DNA of 64,000 bases. Source: Crossaster papposus (taxonomy: Eukaryota > Echinodermata > Asteroidea > Velatida > Solasteridae). Both the position numbers and the translations under genes were made by a program. Numbering within the stretch: the stretch's first letter is position 1; the number at the start of each line of letters is the position of its first letter. Location: the NCBI GenBank assembly GCA_037893245.1, contig JBAIAA010000534.1, forward strand, positions 496,001 through 560,000, given 5' to 3'. Below are positions 16,601 to 28,600 of this stretch, one piece after another. A model generated the notes under the pieces. That model had not been told where the DNA came from and did not search any database. It saw only the letters and a program-made list of their open reading frames with translations.

Positions 16601-19600
16601 ATAATTCTACAATTTTGTTACATGCATTTTTAAAGGGCTCCAAAATGCTGTGGAGATCTTATTTTTTAAATATTTTTTTTAACTTCTTTATTGTGGCTGT
16701 TATAGCCCCAGCATTGTGCATTGTTTCCAAACACGGCATCCTAAATGGTGTCAAACAAATTATTCTAAATACATGACTCTCAATTTTTGTTAATAATCTC
16801 TGGTAAACATCACTAGAGTAGTGGACCCAATACACGTTCACTCACAAACAACTCGCACATCAGAAACGTACAAAACAGTGATTACGCACATCCACGTACT
16901 GTACATGAACTGCACTTGGAATTCCTTTTTTTTTTTTTTCACCGTTCTCCTTCCTGTCCTAATTGCTGTAGTGTATGAAACACTTTATACTTCTTGTTCG
17001 CTCTTCACCTTTTTCCACCCACGTTTGGTTGTACTACCCCCGGAATCGATAACTGGATGCGTTCCCAGGTTGGGTCATTATTGAGCAAACACTTAACCAA
17101 GCTTAGATCAAGCCAGAAGCTTTGCGCTGGCACTAATCAGCGAGAACTGGGGAAGTACTACTCGATGTTTCTCTCGATGACTAAATGAAGAAAGAAAAAA
17201 AACGAAAGAGAGAGAGAAACAAAAAAAAGGAAGAAGAGCAAAGGAAAGACAATATCTGAAGCATGTACCTGCATTTAATTAAGCAAGCGGCACGATTTTC
17301 TTGGTACACTTTTTCGCCGTGTGTGCGTTGAGTGTAGCTGCTTTTCTTTTTCCTTTTCTTTTTCCTTTTCTTTTTCTTTTTCTCCCATATTGGCGATGCG
17401 TGATTGCAATTTCTGATGGGTCTTTATGATGTTGCCGTGATTGAATCAAGGGTGCTGAAATAATGGACCGGAATTAAGAATCGAGACTCGCCGGCCGGGA
17501 GGGTTTTTTTCTTATAAGGAAAGTGGGAAGCTGTTGTGAATGTTTTTTTCCCAATTTTATGCTGAGTGGTTGTCTTGGACTGGTTCATCAGCCGGACTTT
17601 CATACAACCTGGTCTGAAATTCGTTGCTTTCCCAGGTGTTGTGATCTTGTCTAGGTTTAAGATGCCATGCAAGTGTATGCGTCACACAGCACACAAACTT
17701 TCAAAAAAAAATTAATAAAACTGAATAAGTACATGTAGGAAACGAAATGTATTTTCCCAATAATTTGTTTTTTTCCGCATTCAATGAAATTACCATTACC
17801 CTCCAATTCCTCACTGTCTGGTTTCTGCACTTCCAGATTGCAAGTTTACCCCCCCTCCTCCCCCCCCCCCCTCCCCCCTCTCACAACACCCTGATTAGAC
17901 ACAGCTACATGTATGATGCAGATCATGACACAAGATCGCAGCATATTTTTGCATTTGCCGATTCCCCTACCCTCCCCCTCCCTCTAGTCTGTGTTCTTCC
18001 TTTCTGTGTAATTATGATTAATCACTCAATCGGCCCAAATTGTCTTTGTTACTGTCAGTGAACTGTCCACACTGTCTCGGTTTCCTGATCGAAGTAGACC
18101 TTTTAATTTTGGGCCTGCCGTTCCCGGGATTCTGATACATCAACAATAACGCTGTGACTGGCAGGTCTTAAAGGTAGTATACAACATTTGCAGATATCGA
18201 AAATATTTACTACTGAATTATTAAGAAATACCTTACTCAATTGAAAGTAAATAATGATTCTAGGCATTCAGCAAAAGGATTGCGCTAGATATCCTGTAAT
18301 TATTCCAAAAAAATGAATTTTATAAAGAAAAATTCGCTCTCGCCGGACGGCGAGAGCGAAAAAAACAAAGATAACATAAGAATAACTGCTCGACCCCGGT
18401 TGAAAACAAACGCTGTTTTTCGTGCTTTTCTCGGCATCCATGATTGTAAAAATTCGGAAAAGTCAGTTAAACGATATTTACTATGAAATACAACCCCCCA
18501 AATCTACCCATTCATGATAATTCAAGCAATTACCAATGGTGTATACTACCTTTAAATAAAAAAATAAAAAAGAAAAAAGAAAAAGAAAAGAAAAGGCTTC
18601 TATGTGTTTAATCTGCTGCCCTCTATCTCCAGTTATGCCTATCTAACCACCTCTCTGTGTAATTCCAGCATACATGTGTATAGCAAATTGCAATATATAT
18701 AATCTTTGAATTCAGTACACTGAGATAACATGATCCGTATTATACATCCGTCCGACTGCGAGGATTTGTAACATCTTCCAGTCAAATTGGGTGTAGAATT
18801 AGAGCACTAACTGCAAATGTAAAACTGTTTTTGATTCACCTTTGAGTGGGAGCAATCTTCTCAAATTGATGGGTTATTTTGATCGACCTCCATGGTTTGA
18901 TTGTGGTTCTCAACTTTTAGAGTGTTTATTTGTACAGTCCTCTCAACAATCTTGCTGAACTTAATAGTCGAACATCTCTGCTGTGCCTGTGGCCCACTTC
19001 AAAACAGTCTCATGGGCAAACTTGGGAATTTAAAAAAAAATAGTCACTGCGATTGTTTCCGAATTAATTACAAAAATAGGTTTTCTACAAAAAATCTGGG
19101 TTTTTCCTTTTTTGCCAGTGTGCGAACCGCGTTGGACTACTGCAGTATCGTTTTCCAATTGTTATTTTCAAAAAAATGTCTTTAAGAAGCGTGGTTATGG
19201 AATTTTTCAAATGCACTTAATATTTGATTTTGGCCCTTCACCGACTTGTATTATTGTATACTCAGTGTTCTCCCAATAAATTCTTGTGAAAAAATAACTG
19301 ACTTGGGTGGGCCTCGAACCACGAACTCCTGCTTTATAGTGCAGATGTCTTGCCATTCGACCACAGATCTAACTGGGGTTAAATGCGAACAAACTGTAAA
19401 TACAAGTATATTCGACTATCTATAGGTAAGAGTACACACATCTGAGAATTTGGTTGCAAATGTGATGTTCATAAACATATACCTGTAGGTGGGTCAGTCC
19501 ATAAATTAGGGGTCAATAATTACTTCATAATTCAGGTCACATTCTTTGATGCATAATATCTCCAAGAGTGATTACATAATAGCGAAGTACCTGTAAAACA

Positions 19601-22600
19601 AATTATTACAAAATTGAAGTCAATTTCAATGGGAAATTACACAGGTTATAGGTCAGAATAATTTACTCAAGTGATATATATTTCATTCCAGATTTTACAG
19701 TTGGTATCCTCTAAACTGGAAGCAGAAACGCAATGGCTTCAAGATCGAGAACAGGTGAGCTTTTCTGCAAAAGGGTTTTCTGTAGGTAATACTTTGTTCA
19801 CCACCCCCCCTCTTCCTGTTTATTTTCTCTCATCTGCAGAAATTAAATTTGCCCATTTTTCTAAGGTTGGTTAGAGAAACCCTGAAAGGCCTTCAATAAT
19901 CATGTTACCAATATGTGACCTAGGTCATCACAAAATGAGCGTAAAGTCGGCAAAATTAAAAATTGAGATACAGGTATTTCTAAATTCTGTGGAAACAGAG
20001 CTTTCCAATGATATAACACTTGGAGGTTTGATACTCAATATTTTTTTTATTTTTATTTTTTAGTCTGGAGTCTTAACCAGTTCGCGCCGGATGACGTATA
20101 TAAACGCAAAACTTTCCCCAAATTCAAAACGGATGACGCATAAACACGCCAAGTTCAAGTTCGGAAATGTATGTCAGCAGCGCGCAAGGCCGGAAATGCG
20201 TGGGTGTGCTTCCCGGCACTATCAGCCTGAACCCGCTTCGGATCGAGTTTCGTTAAAAATAATCCCGCCCGTCGGCTCGGCGATGTTAAAATAATCCCGG
20301 CGCGAACTGGTTAAAAATTGAGATACAAGTATTTCTAAATTCTGTAGAAACAGAGCTTTCCAATAACACTTGGAGGTTTGATACTCAATATTTTATTTTT
20401 ATTTTTTAGTCTGGAGTCTTAATGTGTAAAATGTGGAACTCAATGTAAATACCCAAATTGAGTGGCCAAACTGTTTTGGACACCCCCCCCCCCTCCCCCT
20501 CTAAATATATCTGAAAATAGGCCTAACCTAAATTGTCTGAGTCCCAAATATTTCCAAAGAATTTAAGACGATGCCAGGTGTTGCAGGCAGCGAGCAATTA
20601 ATCTACTTCTTCTTATTGATGCTCAAGGATTCTCTTTAATTTCTTCTAAATTGTCTGCTTTCCGTAACCCTTGGAAACATGCCACACTGATGCAAATTCT
20701 TACATGGCATGGTTTTTTATGCAATCCCTATTGTCATGGTAACCTTATTATTCCATATCGATTTTTAATTTGTTCTACATTTTGTTGTCAAAACATTCAC
20801 TGCTGCATATATTTTCATGTAGGGAATATATTATGTGTACAATGTTTGTTTAATACGTGTATGCAAGCTGTACTGCTGTTTTTCGTTTTTGACAACTATT
20901 CGTATAAATTGTTGATATTTTAAGAATGTCATGTTACACAAAAACTTGCAATTTCAGTCGAGATGCAGCATTATCTCTGAAATAAATGACACAAACTCGA
21001 TCATTGAAAAACAAAGAGTTGTCCAAGAGTTACGATTTCAAGCTGAAAAAAAAAAGCTAGCAATCATAAAATCTACTTTGACAATTTTTGTTTCCGCTTG
21101 TAAGTGAATCACTCAGTCCGAAGATATAAGAGTTATAAATGTAGGCACATCAAGAAAACGATTCCTTTCTTATTTACTTTCACTTTTCTTTTCTGTTATT
21201 GTTCTACCATATGGCTTTTTTTTATTTTTTTTATTTTTTTTTAAGAGAGAGGCATTTAATGTAATTTACCGAGCGACCTAATTGCATTATTTTTACCATG
21301 CAGCTAATCACCGTTTTAAAACCAGCGGTGATGAACCCTGAGATGCTTTTAGCACGAGGAAATTTGTCACTCGCGAACTGGCTAAGGAAGATTTGGGATT
21401 TGGTCAGGCAAGATTTCCTCTGGATTTTTAATTATGGGGAGCACTCCTCAGGAGCGCTTTTCCTTGGGTTCAGGGATTGGGAAGGATCGATCCACCGATG
21501 GTGTCTTAATTGCCTAATTTTGCGTGGATTAGAATGCTCGCTGAGAACCTGTGGTTCTCGGATGATGGGCTGAGGAGGCAAATGGCAAGTGACACGTCTG
21601 CAGACTTGATCCTTCCTGTTCATTTTTCAGCCAGTCATTGCTGATTTTCACGCTTGGTTCTTTTTTAATACAAAACCGTAATATGATACAGTGTGCCCTA
21701 CAGTTGCAGAAAAAAAAGAAGACAACTTTTCAATTTCATGTTAGATTTTCAACATTATTATTGCCCAACTATGTAAACTCTCACTGTCTTCTTCCTCATT
21801 TATGTAACTTCCTTGCCTTAACTTAAACTTCCGAAGGACATGGTAGTCCCTTAGCTCTCATAAACAAAAGCAATCGTCTCTTACCTAAACCTCATCCAAC
21901 GTCACTGCCCTAGTCCTTGTGGAATATCTCGCCGATCATTTACTTATTCAGTTTTCATCCCGGCCGCGGCTCATTAAGATGGACAAAAAAAGAAGAAAAA
22001 CAGGCAGTCGGACTAAATTCCCCTGAAACATGAATAATAGCAATAAATGACGGGATGTGTACATTTGATTCCATTGGGCCCCCTCTGCCAAACAGCTGAA
22101 GCCAAGAAAGTCTTAAGTAGGGGGTCCTAGTGGTTCCAGGGGGACCAATAAGCTACTTTCCATCTCCCGCAATCTCCACAGTCTTTTGTGAAGCAGTTGT
22201 TTGTCCTCCGCGATCCCGTTAAAACAGATTTCAGCTGAGAAATCACCGGCGCAATTAGTTTTGTTCCCAGGAAAGACCACTTGGGCCATATTGATGAAAA
22301 AAGTGAGGAAAATTACAGGGTTCATGTATGTACTCGTAATCTCCTTTTAGAAGTTGAGGCTAGTTCGTGGAGTGTGCAAGGATGGGATTTTATGTAAGGA
22401 AAGGTTTTCCTGCAGAGTGCAACATGTTGTATAAACATTTAAACTTGTGTAGCAAACAGTCTATTCCTTCCTCCATGGTGGTCATTAGGGAATCATCTAG
22501 GATTTAATTAATCACAATGCAAGCTACATGTATTTAACCCCCCCCCCCCCCAAAAAAAAATATAAAAAAATCCGTATGGCGAATAATTACAGGATATCTA

Positions 22601-25600
22601 GCGCAATCATTTTGCTGGATGCCTAGAATCAACATTTACTTTCAAATGAGTAAGATATTTCTTAATAATTCGGTAGTAAATATTGTTGATATCTGCAAAT
22701 AGTGTATCCTACCTTTAACTTATTTGATTTGTATATTTCAGGTCATTCCAGCCAGTAAGCAGTTTGCAGCAGTATTAATCTTATTCCTACTTTCAATTAA
22801 GTTAGATATTTCTTAATAATTCGGTAGTAAATTTTTTTGATATCTGCAAATGCTGTATCATATCTTTAAACATAACCGAAGCAAATTGTGTTCGTCCAGG
22901 AACACGTTTGTTGTGCTTTCTTTCCTTTTTCATCTTGAGTACACAGACTGTAACACTACCTGTTTCATTTTGCACTCTTCTAATTGAAGTAATCCCAACT
23001 GCTTTCATATTAGCAGTTATCCTTGGCTGGTGTGTTAATTAGAAAACTCTAACAGTCCCTACGGCCATTTTAATCACCCCATTGTCGATAATGGTCACCA
23101 TAAAGACCCTCCTCGCCTACACACATCCCCTGCTTTCCGTTATTTTCCTTTAATGCATCAAATGGCCTTGTACAATAGCTGCTGAAACAAAGAAAAACTC
23201 CCCCAAGGAAAAAAAACTCTATTATGATTATTTTTTTAGTTACCCCATTTTCCACTGAATATTTGGCTGACTTTGTTACATTATTATATAAACTTAACAG
23301 ATGTTGAATTCATTGTGGCTAATGGCTACTAGCCAACCAGACAAAGACTGTTTATGACTTGTCTGGGACCTGGAGTCTTTGATTGCCAATTGGCAGTCAG
23401 TGCCACACAAGGGCTCTTATCCTTTTGATCTTTACCCTACTGAGGTCATCACACCAGTCCTTCTAATTAGCTGCCAGATTTGTTCGCTTTTTATTGGTTT
23501 GTTTGCCTGGCCTACATGTCATTCCCAGACTTTCTGAACTTTTATAGAATTTGTAGCCAGAGATTGAGAGCCACTTTGATCAAAAAAGCCTTTGTTTGAA
23601 TCTGAGAAACACCAGAAAGAATTACAGAACTTTGTTGAAGGGATTTTTGTTATCAAGGTAATTGACATGAATAGGAAACAAAAATGGGAATTGCACATGT
23701 TTATGAAATGCAGCAATGTACATGTATTTGTAACCACTTGAAGTAGAAGAACATAAACTATTCTATATTTAACACTAAGGGACCTACCATCTTCTTAATG
23801 ATGTTTTTTTTTTTCATTTAGTGCCAGTATGATCAGTTCTAGGTTTCTTTGGTTTAATTGATAGTTATTATCTCTCTTTGTAAAAATGTATAATAATTCT
23901 TTAACCATTTAAAAAATACTAATAATTTGTCTAACTAGAATGAAACATAAATGATATCCCAAATAGATACGATGTATGTTTTCAGCCTCCCAAATTTGAT
24001 TCTATTTTGCAAGTGTTTACAAAATTGAGACTTTTGGGGGGGAAAAACAAACAAATACTTCAAACACTTTTCACGTTTAATAGTATCAAAATAACTTTAT
24101 AAGGCAGTGGAGCCACAGTGATACAGTATTCATAAGTTTCTATCTCTTAAAAAAAAAGTGAAGTAGGAACACTTTGACCCTCCCTGAATTAAACAAAAAA
24201 AAGGTTAAAATCGCCTCATCACATGTCTCTATCTCTTAAAGACTCATCCCGTATTCCCCCTCATAACCAGCCCCCTTCTTCCTTCGTTCCCTCAAGCACT
24301 GCTTCATTAACGATTCTTCCAAGTGCACACAGCCTCATCCGGGAAAAAGAGAAAAAAGGGAGGAAAGACTAAGAGAGAGAGAAAAAAAGAGACGAAGAAA
24401 AAAAATAATGGTCAGAAAAACTCTCACCTTCCCAGAAGAAAATTTGCAACAGAAGTGATAAGTAAACATTGACTAGTGCTTCCTGGGACCTTGGTACTCG
24501 TTCAAATTGAAGCTTGTTGAGGCTTGTTGATTGAAGATGAAGAATTGCACAGGCTTTTGCACTTTGCCATCATATAGGGATGATGGTAGGAGACCTCGAC
24601 CGTGCCTGGCTGGGCTCTCAGTCTGACCAATGAAAAATGCTAAATCCAGGTAATCGGGTATAATTGTAAAAAAGCTGGATGTGTTTTTCTTTTTTTATGT
24701 TGGGCTTTGCTGCAAAAATATGCTCTGCTAGTACAGGGTACCATGCGTTTTATTCTGTTTAAGATGGCCATTGTCACTGATTGGTTAGACGGTGTTTTCA
24801 CAAAGTGACAAAAACCTAATAGATATATCCTGAAGAAAGGTCATCCAGATATAATCGCATACAATTTGAAGTTCATTCCTTTTTTCTTTCTTTTTTACAT
24901 ATTTTCAATCAGTTTTTAGTTTCAGATTTGGCAATTGTATCATTTGTCAAGTAATTTGTCAAGTAATGTACACAATACATATCTTTCATCCACACGCAAG
25001 TAATGAGTTTAACAATGACAAATATCTCAGTGTCATATCTTGCTTCATATGCAGAGGTCAGCTTAACTCATTAAATAAGCAGGTGGTGAACTTTTTCTTT
25101 CTAATTATCATTTTCCCCAAACAAAGCGAATTGAACAGATTTAAAATAATGAATTTCAATCTCTTAGCAGATCCAGACGTATAAACTGACCACAATCATG
25201 ATTAATGTGTGTTAAAATTGCCCAACAGCACCAACAAAATCACATCAGTTGATAATAAGCACATGCGCAAACCCCTTCGACCGGTAGATACATGTACACA
25301 CAGCTTTACCTTTCATACGTACTTTGGACATTCCTTTGTCTTTGTGTAGTTAAGATAACATTGGCTAAATACTCATTTTTCTCTCTTCCCCCAAAACAAA
25401 TATTAAGCTCAAATTATGATTCTGGGCCTCTCAGCTGTTCCTCTTACCCTTCCTATAACCCTAACCCGTTTTTCATCTAAAGCTCTTTTTCAGAGAGGGC
25501 AAAACGGACTGTGGACCTGTCCAAGTCCACAAACCATAGACTCTTCATTTATCCTGTGGACGTCAATTGTTCGCAGGTCTACAGTGCGTAGGAAATACTA

Positions 25601-28600
25601 ACTCATGTAGTTCTTGAAGTGACTCTGTGTAACTCCTGTGTGATGGTGCGATAATTGCCGGGTTGCTTTTATCCACTCGCCATCTTTCCAGAGAACGTGG
25701 AGTGTCCCCATTAACACTTATTGAACCAGAGTACCCGTAATATTGTCCGTCCTCAATCTCTTTAATTTTTTTGTTTGGGGTAGCCTGTCTCTTAAAAGCT
25801 TTCCCCTGCTTTTTAATACTTCAACATCAAGTTTTTCCGGGCCCCTCGGTCATGTTAAGATGAAGAAACAAGGAGGAAAGGACAGAGAGCACATCAGAGA
25901 AGAGAAGAGAAGAGCTGAAAAGAAAGACGATGAGAAAAAAGTGCATGACTGGGATCCTACCTGTAATTAACGCTTAGATCATGCGATAGCTTATCAGGGC
26001 AGGCAGGCATTGGTTAGGACTGAATCCTTAATGGTGATAAACTCCCCAGGTGATTTATGACAACCCTCCCAGAACGGGTCATATTCTTAATTAATGCAGA
26101 GATCTTGTCAAGGGATAGTGTAACAGTTGGACAGGAGATAATGCTTCGGTCCACTCACTGGTCGTCGTCTGTGATCGGCCCAAGGGGCCCTGGAGCCCCA
26201 CTGTTCCTCATCTGCATCTGTCAGTGCTAATTCTATTTGAGCCTAAAATCTGACGTGACCTTTTGAGCAAAAGTACAAGGCACAAAGACAGCTGACTCTT
26301 AATCAAATTATTATTTAACATCCTAACGACTTTTTTGGTCCTATCGCCCGCTGAATGGCATCGTACATATCATTCCGTCTCTCTTTGAGAAAATGCATAT
26401 GTCCAAGGAAAATTCCCCCTATTATTGGCATAATCTGCTTGGACAACTACCTGTGCGGGTCGCTATTGTGAGTGTTTCAATTGATGTCATGCAAATACGC
26501 ACTTATTAGAAGACTAGCCCCTGTACTGCTGGGAAATGAACCTCTGCACTAATGCAATTGACTGAACACACACCATCTTGGAATTTAGGAAATAATTCTT
26601 TTGTGGTCTGTGCAAATGTGATTCTGATTACTACATTAGTTGTATTATTTGTTGCGGCCATGACACTGAGATTGTAAACGTTGTCACTCCCTTGATCAAA
26701 TTTTCTTTCTTGAAGTTCACGTCAATACTTTTTGGTTTGGCACCCTGACAAAAAATACAATTTAATTACCACAGTCAAACGTTAAAGATGAAACTTTAGC
26801 TTGGTAGTACAGTACATGTAACTTTAAAAAAAAGATTTCAATCCAACATTTGGACACGAGTTCTAGACGTAAAAATTTGTGTTTAAAAGTGTCCTGCACA
26901 TATTTCTAATTCATGGTAAATTAGAGGTTAATAAATCCCACTCTTTTGGTTTTTTTGGCAGCTGGAAGCTCAGATTCGTGCCCACGAAGAGAAGAATGCT
27001 AAACTGACGGACCAGTTGGATATTTTAAAGAAGCACGACCTCAAACTAGACGTGAGTATTTAGCAGTCTTTATCGTGGAAAGAATTCCCTAGGATAAGGG
27101 AAACCGGATACTGGCAATATTCAAAGCTTAATTAGAAAGTAACATAAAGTAACATAAAGCTGACATATACGATTGTATAATTCTGAATGAACTCCTTAAA
27201 ACCCTAATTAACCCCTCATTGATTAATTAACAGCCTTGTTATTGAAGTCAATTAGTTGAGAACTGTTAGTTATGTAGCCATCCTCCAAGAAACATTATGA
27301 ATTCTTATTATGACAAATATTGGAATAATTTTTACCTGTTCACGCCGGGATTATTTTGACATTGTTTGTGCCTAGGTGCTGGATTGTTTTTAGGCCAGCA
27401 TTTGTGGGTAGCACACCCTGATATTTCCAGCCTCATCACTCGCTGTGAGCCGGTCGTTGACGGACATTTCTGGCTTTGCTCGTGATGTGTTTATCCGTCA
27501 TTCGTTTAGAAATTCTGGAAAAAGTTTGTGCGTATGTATCACGTCCTCCTACGTGAACCGGTTAATTGTTAAATCATTGTGCAAGCTATTGTATGAACCT
27601 GCTGCCCCATCTTGGATTATCGGAACAATAGTTAGCACATTATGTTTCCACCGTTTATGAGGCCCGGCCATACTGATAGATCGTATGGCCATATCTATTG
27701 TTGTACACAAAGCACAATTTCCATTCACTCCCTTGAGACCAGAAAATTGAAGAGCGCCACCAAAGTCAAAGAGTGGATAGGTTCTCCATCAAAATGGTTA
27801 GAGAGAAGCAAGTTCAGTACTTTTAAGACCTCTGTTTGGAACCAATGTTTTTCGGTTTTAAATTTCCTGACCAGAATCAACGCATTTAAAAAAAAAAAAT
27901 CAGTAAAAAAAACCGTATAACTTGCGTGTCTAGCAGATTTTGGTTTTCTTTTAGAAAAAGTTCCTTACTATTTTACTGTATTTTTCTGTAATACAGTGTG
28001 TACGATAATATGTTTGTTCGAACTGCTTGTAGTCAAATTTTGTATCTGCAGCGACATTCTCTATAAAAGAGTTACAATTCCCCAAAGATTAAGGGCTGTT
28101 TTTGGATGAATTACCTAATTGTAATGCATAATATTTGCTAAAAGCCAAATTACAATTGTCAACACCAATACAACTGTCCAGCCATATGAATCAAGTTTGC
28201 GCAAGTAATTGCCAACCCATCAACGCCCTAAACTATGAAACTCCTACATTAGCAGCAATTATCATGGTTCCGGCTAATTTCTGATGTCGGCCCAAGCCTA
28301 CCACCACCACCTCCACAAAAACAAAACTCTTACCATCTCAGGGAGATGTTGAGATTTCTACCACAGCCTTTCATTTTTTTTCTTTTCACCACGAGTCAGT
28401 TGACTTAGGGTAACAGACCGTGAAGGGGTAAATGTATGGAGCTTCGACCGAGCGTGTTTGAGCGAGTAACGGCCGCTGTCACCCGGTCCTCGTTGCAGAC
28501 GGCTGGCCAGGCATGACTGACAGTGATTGTCACCGACGTGGTTCCATACATTTTTTTTTTTTTTTTTTTTTATCGGTGCCGATTGTGACAACCCCAGAAT

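Noticed and set aside
19304-19374. Functional tRNA gene
   Set aside because: A- and B-box-like sequences exist but the stems are mismatched and there is no acceptor stem. Recorded as a degenerate tRNA-derived sequence.
20091-20294. 67-codon frame between the E1 inverted repeats
   Set aside because: Lies wholly inside a short MITE, and the related copies E2 and E3 do not keep the frame.
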